From contig JAKVOG010000002.1 of assembly GCA_022482925.1 (NCBI GenBank), positions 1 to 64,000 of the forward strand: a stretch of 64,000 nt of DNA, written 5' to 3'. Source of the stretch: Selenomonas sp. (lineage in GTDB: Bacteria > Bacillota > Negativicutes > Selenomonadales > Selenomonadaceae). A program made the position numbers and the translations under genes. Positions 9,041-17,364 of this stretch are shown here, one piece after another (the stretch's first letter is position 1; every line of letters begins with the position of its first letter). The notes below the pieces were generated by a model. It was not told the DNA's origin. It saw only the letters and a list, made by a program, of their open reading frames with translations, and ran no database searches.

Positions 9041-9469
9041 GACATATCAAAAAGTTTACCTTTTGATACCAATTATTGCAAGTCTCATTATAACAAAGTA
9101 GTGGCGCAATGTCTAATCTTTTGGTCCTTATATGTAGTAAAAAATCATATTTTTAGATCATTTGGTTTGTCCAGCGCAGACTAGGCACTTTTTGAGACAG
9201 TCTCTTTAGGTAAACCTTTTGATAAAAGTCCGTGCAAATTGTACGAACAATACCGAATGCAAAGTGGATATGCACAATTGGAAAGGAAACTGCGATGCAA
9301 TACCATCTATTGGTTCAGCTGACAGCAGACAAATGACATGGAGCAACGCCCGCAACTTTTGAGTACTCGCGAAGCAAGTGTCGGTTATAGCGCATTTTGA
9401 ATTGCACAACGCGTAATGTTGAGCAAATGGGAAGGTATGCTCATTTTTAGGTCATGGGGGGAGAAACGA
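9041..9469 (+). promoter_or_regulatory. Long leader of the polysaccharide operon with a distant inverted repeat
   Basis: Between the aroE terminators and the NusG-like gene are about 430 bp without a gene. A 16-bp element TATCAAAAAGTTTACC (9045-9060) recurs inverted with one mismatch as GGTAAACCTTTTGATA (9209-9224). The first copy also forms a local hairpin TATCAAAA/TTTTGATA (9045-9068). A further small stem GAGCA/TGCTC with following T residues lies at 9421-9450. No clear -35/-10 pair was found. NusG paralogues of the LoaP/UpxY type act through leader RNA elements, so this is where such an element would be expected; the assignment is inference. Confidence 0.4.
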
Positions 9470-10090
9470 TTGGACAAAGCAAGCATTTTTGCTATCTATA
9501 CACGTACGGGCGATGAAAGGATGCTGAAACATCTAATCTTGGAACGTTTGTCTAACTTTGAGCAAGCAGATCTGTTTGTCCCGCAAAAAGTAGTCTACAG
9601 CCGTATCCGGGGGCACTGGCGCAAAACAGTGAAGAATTTGTTCCCAGGCTATCTCTTTCTTCGCAGCAAAGACCCAGAACACATTTTCTTTGAGTTGAAA
9701 TCTGTTCCGAAGCTTTCTACCTTGCTGCATGATGGGGATTATAACTTTGTCCCTCTGAATGAGCCGGAAAAAAACTTCATGAATTTGATCTATAGTCTTA
9801 GTGTTCGCGAACTGTGGATAGATCATGATGCTCCAAGTAAACTAATCTTGCCGGCCAGTCTGGTCAGGGTTGTCCCGTGCGTTGAACTGCAGCCTGGCGA
9901 TGTATTCTTGCCGCGGGGTAAGCAGGACGAGGTTTTAAAGGTGATTAATGGGCCACTTCTGAAACTGGCATCCTATGTAAGCAAGGTAGACTATAGCAAC
10001 AGAAAGGTTGCATTGGATGTAGATGTATTTGGTGTGCATGAGCTTCATATAGGGATACGAATGCTCAATGATTTCGCTAAGATGTGCTAA
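9470..10090 (+). CDS. NusG-family transcription antiterminator (LoaP/UpxY-like)
   Basis: A 206-residue NusG paralogue: an N-terminal NGN-type domain (IFAIYTRTGDE, FVPQKVVYSRIRGHW, KNLFPGYLFLRS) and a C-terminal KOW-like domain (LQPGDVFLPRG, LDVDVFGVHELHIGI). Such paralogues sit first in long capsule, exopolysaccharide or antibiotic operons and let RNA polymerase read through internal terminators. TTG 9470 is chosen because GGGGGAG lies 7 nt upstream; in-frame ATGs at 9416 and 9437 have weaker sites. It heads the plus-strand polysaccharide locus ending near 33.1 kb, preceded by a long leader. It is not the general NusG, which is normally next to secE and rplK. Confidence 0.82.
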   Translation: MDKASIFAIYTRTGDERMLKHLILERLSNFEQADLFVPQKVVYSRIRGHWRKTVKNLFPGYLFLRSKDPEHIFFELKSVPKLSTLLHDGDYNFVPLNEPEKNFMNLIYSLSVRELWIDHDAPSKLILPASLVRVVPCVELQPGDVFLPRGKQDEVLKVINGPLLKLASYVSKVDYSNRKVALDVDVFGVHELHIGIRMLNDFAKMC

Positions 10091-10159
10091 TTTATAAGTC
10101 GTGGTTTAATACAATTATACCGCAAAATATGAGGTCTAATAGGAGAAGGTTATTTTTAT

Positions 10160-11017
10160 ATGCTTGAATTAATGTACATAACGAACAATCCCCAAATTGC
10201 ACAGGTTGCTGATAAAGCAGGGGTTGATAGAATATGGATTGATCTTGAGACAAAAGATAAAGAAAAACGTCAAAATGGATTGGATACTGTAAAATCACAT
10301 CATGATATTTCGGATATAAGCAAGATAAGACCTCTTTTGAAACATGCTCAAATGCAAGTACGCATTAATCATATAAATGTTGATTCAAAAGCTGAGATAG
10401 ATGCGGTATTGGCTGCTGGTGTAGATTATATCATGTTGCCATATTATAAAACAAATGAAGAAGTGAAGACTTTTATCAAATATGTCAATGGACGTGCGAT
10501 TACAATCTTATTATTAGAAACGAAAGAAGCAGTAGAAATTCTTGATGAAACACTTTTAATAGAGGGCGTCGATGAAATCCATATTGGTCTTAATGATTTG
10601 CATCTTTCATTAAATCAAAATTTCATGTTTGAGCCTGTAGCAGATGGTATGGTGGAGAATATTTGTCGAAAAATTCAGCTCGCTGGCAAGCCGTATGGCT
10701 TTGGTGGCATTGCCAGATTAGGCGAAGGAATGGTTTCGGCGGAGATGGTCATGGCTGAGCATTATCGTCTGAGGTCTACTCGAGTTATTTTGTCACGTTC
10801 CTTCTGTAAGCCTACCCCTGGGCAGAGTTTGACGGAAATCAGCAGACAGTTCAATCAGGATTTGCAGGCACTAAAGAGGTATGAAGACACTGTGACTGGA
10901 AAAGATATGAAATTTTTGGATCAGGAGCATCTGAAATTCCAGCAGTCAGTAGCTACTGTGGCTAATATGATGAGAAATAAGAAGCAGCAGAAGCTGCTTC
11001 AAAAAATGAAGGAGTAA
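10160..11017 (+). CDS. HpcH/HpaI-family aldolase or lyase-like protein
   Basis: A 285-residue TIM-barrel protein of the HpcH/HpaI (citrate lyase beta/pyruvate aldolase) superfamily. Seen: the N-terminal barrel strand GVDRIWIDLETKDK, MQVRIN (arginine that binds the oxo-acid), YIMLPYYKTNEEV, ILLLETKEAV (metal-ligand glutamate) and IHIGLNDLHLSL (metal-ligand aspartate). The C-terminal 70 residues are charged and helical (QHLKF-type, KKQQKLLQKM). The family makes or breaks C-C bonds next to a pyruvate or acyl-CoA unit; the substrate here is unknown. It ends 6 bp before the PLP decarboxylase gene, so the two are probably translated together. TTATTTTT then ATG with an AGGAGAAGG site. Confidence 0.78.
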   Translation: MLELMYITNNPQIAQVADKAGVDRIWIDLETKDKEKRQNGLDTVKSHHDISDISKIRPLLKHAQMQVRINHINVDSKAEIDAVLAAGVDYIMLPYYKTNEEVKTFIKYVNGRAITILLLETKEAVEILDETLLIEGVDEIHIGLNDLHLSLNQNFMFEPVADGMVENICRKIQLAGKPYGFGGIARLGEGMVSAEMVMAEHYRLRSTRVILSRSFCKPTPGQSLTEISRQFNQDLQALKRYEDTVTGKDMKFLDQEHLKFQQSVATVANMMRNKKQQKLLQKMKE

Positions 11018-11023
11018 TTATTC

Positions 11024-12250
11024 ATGAAGCTAGATAAGGAAAAACTTCAGGTGTTAAGTAAGACATATGGAGATGCATTCTATTTGCTGGATACTAGCCA
11101 GTTTCGCCGGAACTGCCAGGAGCTGTTGGCAGCTTTTCGGGCTATTTATCCCAAGTTCAATATTGCATATTCTTATAAGACAAACTATACACCTGCTTTG
11201 GTAAAGATTATTGATGAATTGGGCGGCTTTGCTGAGGTCGTGTCGGACATGGAGATGGAAATCGCCTTGCGTAGTGGCGTACGTCCGGAGAAAATTATCT
11301 TCAACGGTCCTTATAAAAATCCATCCAAAGTACGGGAATTGCTATTGCTAGGTGGTACAGTGAATCTTGATTCAGTTTATGAATTGGACCTTGTCAAGGA
11401 TTTGGCTGAATCCTATCCGGATCATAGATTTAACGTTGGTATTCGCGTAAATTTTGCTATTAATGACGGTGTGATTTCGCGCTTCGGTTTTGCTGTTGAG
11501 ACGCAGGAATTTCAGGAGGCACTAGCTCTGTTTAAAACCTATCCTAATTTGCATTTGGCAGAAATGCAACTACATTATGCTGCCAGGCAGTTGGATACAT
11601 GGCGTCCTCGGGCGGATGGCATGCTACATCTTTTAGATGAATATGGATTACAACCTGATCATGTGGATCTGGGGGGAGGCTTGTTCGGCAAAATGACCGA
11701 CAGTCTGAAAAAACAGTTTGATACGGATATTCCGACTTATGAGGATTATGCTGAGGCTGCAGCCAGACCTTTCGTAGAGCATTATGCTAGCATGCCTACA
11801 GATGAACAGCCAGAACTTTTTATTGAGCCTGGCAGTGCCGTGGTTGGGGACTGTATGTTTTTTGTTAGTCGGGTTATTGCTATTAAATCTGTGCGCGATA
11901 AGCAAATTGCTACACTTTTGGGATCTGTATATAACATCAATCCGACGTTGAATAAAAAAAATCCGCCTTTGGAAGTTTTTCTGACCGGTACAGATAAACA
12001 TCGGTTGTATGAAGATTTGGATTTTGGCGGTTTTACCTGCATTGAATCCGACTATGTGTATCGGAATTACAATGGGCCGCTGGCTGTGGGGGATTTTGTA
12101 GTTTTTGGTAATGCGGGCTCCTACAGTATTACACTGAAGCCACCGTTCATACTGCCAAATTTTCCTGTTTTGGATATCAGCGGCTATGAACCAAAAGTCA
12201 TCAAGCGCCAGGAACATTTCGACGATTTGTTTCATACGTATGCGTTTTGA
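11024..12250 (+). CDS. Fold-type III PLP-dependent decarboxylase (DapDC/ODC-like)
   Basis: A 408-residue alanine-racemase-fold PLP enzyme related to diaminopimelate, ornithine and carboxynorspermidine decarboxylases. Seen: PLP lysine in YSYKTNYTPA near residue 51, phosphate-loop glycines VDLGGGLFG, EPGSAVVGD (in place of the usual EPGR), the active-site cysteine motif FTCIESDYV, and the C-terminal NAGSYSITLKPPF. All catalytic elements are present. It lies inside a polysaccharide operon rather than with lysine genes, between an aldolase and a phosphoglycosyl transferase, so a dedicated role in making an amino building block is more likely than lysine biosynthesis. The substrate cannot be read from sequence. 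Confidence 0.82.
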   Translation: MKLDKEKLQVLSKTYGDAFYLLDTSQFRRNCQELLAAFRAIYPKFNIAYSYKTNYTPALVKIIDELGGFAEVVSDMEMEIALRSGVRPEKIIFNGPYKNPSKVRELLLLGGTVNLDSVYELDLVKDLAESYPDHRFNVGIRVNFAINDGVISRFGFAVETQEFQEALALFKTYPNLHLAEMQLHYAARQLDTWRPRADGMLHLLDEYGLQPDHVDLGGGLFGKMTDSLKKQFDTDIPTYEDYAEAAARPFVEHYASMPTDEQPELFIEPGSAVVGDCMFFVSRVIAIKSVRDKQIATLLGSVYNINPTLNKKNPPLEVFLTGTDKHRLYEDLDFGGFTCIESDYVYRNYNGPLAVGDFVVFGNAGSYSITLKPPFILPNFPVLDISGYEPKVIKRQEHFDDLFHTYAF

Positions 12251-12286
12251 TGAGCGAGTAACGGAAGGAACGTACTGATAAGAAAA

Positions 12287-13027
12287 ATGAGAATAAATCT
12301 ATTAATGAAGAGGCTGTTGGACCTTACAGGGGCTGGACTTGGATTGATAATTCTCTCGCCACTGTTCCTATTAGTGGCTTTTGCTATTCGCCAGGACTCA
12401 CCGGGACCTGTGTTGTTTCGGCAGCGTCGGTTGACGAAGGATGGCCGTTGTTTTGAAATGCTGAAATTTCGTTCGATGTATGTAGACTCAGAAAAACGGG
12501 GGACAGGACTTTTTAACTACAAAGATGATCCCCGAGTTACTCGGGTGGGCAGGAAACTCAGGGATAGTTCTATCGATGAACTACCGCAGCTTATCAATGT
12601 CCTTCGTGGTGAACTCTCACTGGTTGGGCCTAGGCCACCGGTAACTTATGAGTTAGGAAATTTTGCTACATTGAATATCATTTATAAGAAAAGGTTCCGT
12701 ATGAATGCCGGTATCACTGGGCTGGCACAGGTGGAAGGGCGAAATGATATTTCCTGGGATGAGAAGGTCCACTATGACAACGACTACATAGACGGGTTTC
12801 AAAGACAGGGCATTTGGCTTGATTTACAATTGCTACTTAAAACATTTTTTAATGTTTTTGCTAGTAAGAACATCTATGAGGAAAAATTTGATGATAGTAT
12901 GAGTTCTGAGGAAGCGGCTATGGTTGAAAATGAAGAGGTTATCAGAATAGCTCATCTTTCGGAGGAAGAATATAAACATTTCGAAGAGAAAAAGTATGGA
13001 GATAGATATCAATGCAAACAGATGTAA
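12287..13027 (+). CDS. Polyprenyl-phosphate sugar phosphotransferase (PglC/WcaJ-type)
   Basis: Monotopic phosphoglycosyl transferase that moves a sugar-1-phosphate from a nucleotide sugar to undecaprenyl phosphate, priming repeat-unit synthesis. Seen: the re-entrant helix near residues 8-32 (KRLLDLTGAGLGLIILSPLF), FRQRRLTKDG, EMLKFRSMYVDSE, the Asp-Glu catalytic pair in SSIDELPQLINVLRGELSLVG, and PRPP. At 246 residues it is longer at the C-terminus than PglC, with an acidic tail (EEAAMVENEEV). The start could be the ATG at 12287 or 12305. Its end overlaps the next gene by 16 bp. Confidence 0.9.
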   Translation: MRINLLMKRLLDLTGAGLGLIILSPLFLLVAFAIRQDSPGPVLFRQRRLTKDGRCFEMLKFRSMYVDSEKRGTGLFNYKDDPRVTRVGRKLRDSSIDELPQLINVLRGELSLVGPRPPVTYELGNFATLNIIYKKRFRMNAGITGLAQVEGRNDISWDEKVHYDNDYIDGFQRQGIWLDLQLLLKTFFNVFASKNIYEEKFDDSMSSEEAAMVENEEVIRIAHLSEEEYKHFEEKKYGDRYQCKQM

Positions 13028-13953
13028 ACAATAGGAAAATTTGGTTGGATGGTCAGATCATGAATGTCAATGATGCCAAGATTAATGTATTGGCTCCGAC
13101 CGCGCAATTCGGATTGAATGTTTTTGAGGGCATACGTTGCTACTGGAATGATGAAAAACAGCAGTTGTATGTTTTTCGCATGAAAGACCACTATCAAAGG
13201 TTACTGCGTTCCATTAAGCTGCTGGAATTGGATTGTCCATATACAGAGTCGGAGATGCGACAGGCTTTGCTGGATACTGTGCGAGGTAATGAATATCGGG
13301 AAGACATCGCTGTACGTCAAACTATCTTTGCAAAGGGATTTGGTTCTTGGGGGTCATCGGGACCCGTAGGTATGTTCGTTTCGCCTATTCCTAAAGCCAA
13401 GTCCAGTGCGGAATACAATAAAAAAGGACTGCACTGTTGTGTCAGTTCTTGGCGACGTATATCCGATGATGTATTGAGCCCACGTATTAAATGCGGTGCA
13501 AACTATATCAATAGTCGCATGGCCCAACGTGAGGCATTGCGAAATGGATATGATACGACTATTTTTTTAAACGAATTGGGAAAAGTTGCAGAGGGACCAG
13601 GTAGTTGCTTGTTTATAGTGCGCGACGGGATATTGATAACTCCGCAACTGACAGATAGTGTGTTGGAATCTATTACAAGAGATACAGTTATTAAAATAGC
13701 TAAAGATATGGGAATTGAAGTTCAGGAAAGAAGCGTAGATCGAACAGAATTGTATATAGCAGATGAGGCATTTTTATGTGGATCGGCTATGGAAATTACT
13801 CCAGTTTATAGTGTTGACAAGCATTTATTAACAGATTTTGAAGGAGAAATAACAAAAAAAGTTCATACGAAATATTTAGAAACGATAATTGGAAAGTGTG
13901 AAGAGTATAGCCAATGGCTTACACCTGTTTATATATGTAATGTATACAAATAA
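13012..13953 (+). CDS. Branched-chain-type (fold IV) aminotransferase
   Basis: A 313-residue fold-IV PLP aminotransferase resembling IlvE: LAPTAQFGLNVFEGIRCYW, FRMKDHYQRLLRS, PRIKCGANYINSRMAQREA with the PLP lysine, FLNELGKVAEGPGSCLF, ESITRDTVIKIA and FLCGSAMEITPV. The family transfers amino groups between glutamate and 2-oxo acids such as those of Leu, Ile and Val. It overlaps the phosphoglycosyl transferase by 16 bp, so it belongs to the polysaccharide operon rather than to an ilv operon. It may act with the aldolase and PLP decarboxylase on a dedicated substrate, although a general IlvE role is not excluded. Confidence 0.88.
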   Translation: MQTDVNNRKIWLDGQIMNVNDAKINVLAPTAQFGLNVFEGIRCYWNDEKQQLYVFRMKDHYQRLLRSIKLLELDCPYTESEMRQALLDTVRGNEYREDIAVRQTIFAKGFGSWGSSGPVGMFVSPIPKAKSSAEYNKKGLHCCVSSWRRISDDVLSPRIKCGANYINSRMAQREALRNGYDTTIFLNELGKVAEGPGSCLFIVRDGILITPQLTDSVLESITRDTVIKIAKDMGIEVQERSVDRTELYIADEAFLCGSAMEITPVYSVDKHLLTDFEGEITKKVHTKYLETIIGKCEEYSQWLTPVYICNVYK

Positions 13954-13988
13954 ATAATCATATCAAAATCAAATGAGAGGCGCGTCTT

Positions 13989-14744
13989 ATGTATGATAAT
14001 GAGATAGTTTCTGTAATTACGCCAGTATATAATGCTGAAAAATTTATTAAAGATACAGTTTTATCTGCGGTTAGACAAACCTATAGAAATATGGAAATTG
14101 TTCTTGTCGATGATAAATCGACAGATACATCTGCACAGATTATTAAGAAATTGCAGGACATGTATCCTAATATCATTTATCATTTGCAGCGTGCGAATGG
14201 TGGCGCAGGGATTGCACGTAATGTTGCTTTAGATATAGCTAGAGGAAGATATGTTGCTTTTCTTGATTCTGATGATATATGGGTACCGCAAAAAACTGAA
14301 CTTCAGATAAAGTTAATGAGGGAAGAAAACGCATTTTTTTCATATACTGCAATCGAGATGATTGATGAAGAAGGGAAAACGAAAAAAATGCATAATATTA
14401 AGGAAAAAGTAACTTATGAATTCTTACTTAAAAATACAATAATCGCGACATCTACAGTTATTATCGATAGAAAAAAAACGGGGAAATTTCATATGCATTT
14501 GCGTCGCGGAGGTCAAGATTACGCAACTTGGCTTAAATTATTAAGAAATGGTAGAACGGCGTATGGTATTAATAAAGCATTGACGCAATATCGGGTTAGA
14601 AAGGATTCACTCAGTGCTAATAAAATGGATAGCATTCGTCAAGTCTATGAAGTGCAAACGATTGATGAAGGAATAAATGAGATAATCGGTGCAAGAAATA
14701 CGCTATACTTTGCAATTAATGCTATAAAAAAACATTGGTTTTAA
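13989..14744 (+). CDS. Family 2 glycosyltransferase
   Basis: A 251-residue GT-A-fold transferase. Seen: VSVITPVYNAEKFIKDTV, VDDKSTDTSAQII, GGAGIARNVALDIARGRYVAFLDSDD with the metal-binding DSDD near residue 95, and RRGGQDYATWLKLL in the acceptor region. It probably adds one sugar to the lipid-linked repeat unit on the cytoplasmic face. ATG 13989 follows a GAGAGGCGCG site. GC content falls sharply from here. Confidence 0.88.
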   Translation: MYDNEIVSVITPVYNAEKFIKDTVLSAVRQTYRNMEIVLVDDKSTDTSAQIIKKLQDMYPNIIYHLQRANGGAGIARNVALDIARGRYVAFLDSDDIWVPQKTELQIKLMREENAFFSYTAIEMIDEEGKTKKMHNIKEKVTYEFLLKNTIIATSTVIIDRKKTGKFHMHLRRGGQDYATWLKLLRNGRTAYGINKALTQYRVRKDSLSANKMDSIRQVYEVQTIDEGINEIIGARNTLYFAINAIKKHWF

Positions 14745-14905
14745 GTGAAAAATAAAGGGATTTAATACGTCATAATTTTCTATATACCGTATTATTTATG
14801 TTTGAGTATAGTGCGTGATATTGCAACATATAGTGCTGTGTTTATTCTTGGGGCTGGGATTTGATGTGATGACGTTATTACTACGTTAATGGGGAGAAAA
14901 TCATA

Positions 14906-15682
14906 GTGAATGAGTTAGCAATATTAGTTCTGTCATGTGATAAGTATGCGTTTATATGGAAGCCCTATTTCCAAAATCTAAAAATGATGTGGCCGGATTG
15001 TCCTTATAAAATATATTTATTAACAAATAATAAAAAATATATAGCACAGAATGTTACATCTTTGTGTGTGGGAAATGATACAATGTGGGGAGAAAATCTT
15101 ACTAAGGCATTGAAAAAAATAACGGAAAATTATGTTCTTACAACTTTTGATGATCTTTTTTTTACTTCGAATATTAATACAAATAAAATCTATAGACTTT
15201 TTGAGCTGTTTAAGGAAAAGAATATGAATTATTTGAAATTGAATTATCCGAGGAAGTATGATCTTAAGAGTATTGAAAATCATACTCAAATAGGAGAAAT
15301 TCCACGAGGGATAAGCTACAGATCATCTGCAGTTGCTACAATTTGGAAGAAAGCAGTTTTACTAGATATAAACGATAATGCGTATTCAGCCTGGGATTTT
15401 GAAATAAAAGGTTCTAATAGAACAAATAAGTATGATAAATGGTATGGTAGTTTGGTACAGGATATGCCATTTTTAAATTTGATAATTAAGGGGAAGTGCG
15501 ATCCTAACGTTTATAAATATTTTAAAGAGAAGGGGATAGATTTATCGGATGATAGATTGGTTATTATGAATTATAAGGATCAAATTAGATATGAGCTTAG
15601 GAAAAAATGTTCAGCCTTATTTCATAGATTAGTGCCAAATAAGAAGGGCGCTAGAATTAGAGAAAAATTCCATTTGGTGTAA
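14906..15682 (+). CDS. Probable glycosyltransferase of unassigned family
   Basis: A 258-residue soluble protein (LAILVLSCDKYAFIWKPYF at the start, YKIYLLTNN, ENYVLTTFDDLFFT near residue 90, YRSSAVATIWKKAVL, SAWDFEIKGS). The order beta-strand, acceptor-type helices and a DDxFF motif resembles GT-A glycosyltransferases found in capsule loci, but I cannot place it in a numbered family. The start is the GTG/ATG region at 14906 after GGGGAG. It is AT-rich like its neighbours, consistent with transfer as part of the serotype-specific cassette. Confidence 0.6.
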   Translation: MNELAILVLSCDKYAFIWKPYFQNLKMMWPDCPYKIYLLTNNKKYIAQNVTSLCVGNDTMWGENLTKALKKITENYVLTTFDDLFFTSNINTNKIYRLFELFKEKNMNYLKLNYPRKYDLKSIENHTQIGEIPRGISYRSSAVATIWKKAVLLDINDNAYSAWDFEIKGSNRTNKYDKWYGSLVQDMPFLNLIIKGKCDPNVYKYFKEKGIDLSDDRLVIMNYKDQIRYELRKKCSALFHRLVPNKKGARIREKFHLV

Positions 15683-16036
15683 AAATAAATATTCAACAAA
15701 ATAATAATTAAAATACTGATTCATGTGGCTAGTTTATATATTTTATAGATGAAAGTAGACAATGACTTAATGACAAAAATGAATTTACATTATGCTAACT
15801 AAGAGGCATTATCTAGACTGGGCAATTAGTTGTGATCGATATGGTTGGATGGTTTAGTCGGTTCCTTTTGTATTTTACAAGATTTTATAAACTGACACTT
15901 CTTTAGTTAGTGTAATGATTGATTAATTTTTTGTTTGGAATATAATTTTGTGTTACTCATTATGAGACCACTTACATGAACTACATGGATAGATTAATTA
16001 AATATTTATGTAAAGGGATAAAAGAGTAGATGAAAT
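15683..16036. other. AT-rich gap between two glycosyltransferase genes
   Basis: A 354-bp gap with no supported gene. A short coding-like stretch starts at an ATG near 15793 and is closed by a stop after about 21 codons, continuing in the same frame for another 14, which may be a decayed fragment. I see no terminator with a T run and no clear promoter. Confidence 0.45.
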
Positions 16037-16903
16037 ATGGAAAATGAAAAGAATAAGCTGAAAGAATTTTCAGTATTAATGTCGGTTTATAAAAACGACA
16101 TTGTTGATTTTTTTGAAGAAGCTTTAAAAAGTGTAACAGTAAAACAAAAATTAAAACCGGCTCAAGTCGTAATTGTTAAAGATGGACCAGTAATTAACAA
16201 TATAGATAAAATAATCGTTAGAATAAGAGAAGAAGAACCTGACATAGAGATAACAATTTGTGAAAATTCAACAAATAAAGGATTGGCAGCATCATTGAAT
16301 AAAGGAATAGCGGCATGTAAATATGAATATATTGCTAGAATGGATGCGGATGATATTTCGACGCCAGATCGGTTTTATATTCAAAGAAAATTTTGTGTAG
16401 AAAATCCAAGCTATGGATTGATAGGATCATATATATCGGAGTTTAATTATAAAATTAATGATATAAATTCATTGCGAAAGGTTCCAATAGAACAAGAAAA
16501 AATTGTTGAAATGATGAAAACAAGGAATCCGTTTAATCATATGTCTGTGATGTATAAAAAATCGGATGTAATTAAAGCAGGGGGATATAGTGAAAATATC
16601 GGCAAATTAGAAGACTATAAGTTGTGGATAGATATGGCATTGAATGGTACAAATTTGCATAACATTCCAGCTGTTTTGGTTAATGTAAGAGTAGGAAATG
16701 GTTTTATTAAACGAAGAAGTAGCAGAGAAGAAATAGTAGACTGGGATGATTTGCAGAATTATTTATTACAGAATAGGATAATAGGAATTTATAAATCATA
16801 TATTAATAAGGCATATATAAGGATGTTTACATATACTCCGGATTATATAAAGATAATATTTTATAAATATGTTTTACGGCAAAAAAATAATAAAGATGTT
16901 TGA
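16037..16903 (+). CDS. Family 2 glycosyltransferase
   Basis: A 288-residue GT2 enzyme. Seen: FSVLMSVYKNDIVDFFEEAL, PAQVVIVKDGPV, NKGLAASLNKGIAACKYEYI and ARMDADDIS with the metal-binding DADD near residue 100, then a helical C-terminus. This pattern is common among amylovoran/rhamnan-type and galactosyl transferases of capsule loci. It probably acts on the growing lipid-linked oligosaccharide; donor and linkage cannot be assigned. AT-rich codon use matches the surrounding cassette. Confidence 0.88.
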   Translation: MENEKNKLKEFSVLMSVYKNDIVDFFEEALKSVTVKQKLKPAQVVIVKDGPVINNIDKIIVRIREEEPDIEITICENSTNKGLAASLNKGIAACKYEYIARMDADDISTPDRFYIQRKFCVENPSYGLIGSYISEFNYKINDINSLRKVPIEQEKIVEMMKTRNPFNHMSVMYKKSDVIKAGGYSENIGKLEDYKLWIDMALNGTNLHNIPAVLVNVRVGNGFIKRRSSREEIVDWDDLQNYLLQNRIIGIYKSYINKAYIRMFTYTPDYIKIIFYKYVLRQKNNKDV

Positions 16904-17364
16904 TAGTATAGAAATCTAGATTACATAAAGATAATATTAAATTTAGATAGACTAGAGCGTTTAGTTGAGAAGGAATTGAATAAAGCTCACATAAGATATC
17001 AGCATGTGAGTTAAAAATAAAGAAGGACTGCGTATTGATGGCAAATGGATCAAAGATATGAAGTGGATGTTACAAGCAATAGTGGAGCAGAATTTAGATG
17101 GCTTTATGGAGGCAATGAAAGAGGATGAAGACAAGGTACAAGGTGATTTTACATTGCGATCTATCAGAATCAATATGAACTTGTCAATTGTAGGAAAGTT
17201 CATTACATATGGCGACGTAGACACGTAATTGATTCTTTATAATATGTTATATTGTCGCATATGTGAGAATGATATTAAACCTATTGTATTTGTATGTTCT
17301 TACCTTGAAATCAAATTTATAAAATTATTTAAGAAGATGAGAGAAGTAAGAAAAAGGAGAGAAA
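16904..17364. other. Gap with a possible decayed gene remnant
   Basis: About 460 bp between a glycosyltransferase and the fucosyltransferase. A coding-like frame from about 17010 to 17228 reads GLRIDGKWIKDMKWMLQAIV, then NLDGFMEAMKEDED, with no start site; it faintly recalls the N-terminus of mutator-type transposases but is too short and diverged to call. The rest is AT-rich and featureless. A GGAGAG site just before 17365 belongs to the next gene. Confidence 0.4.
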
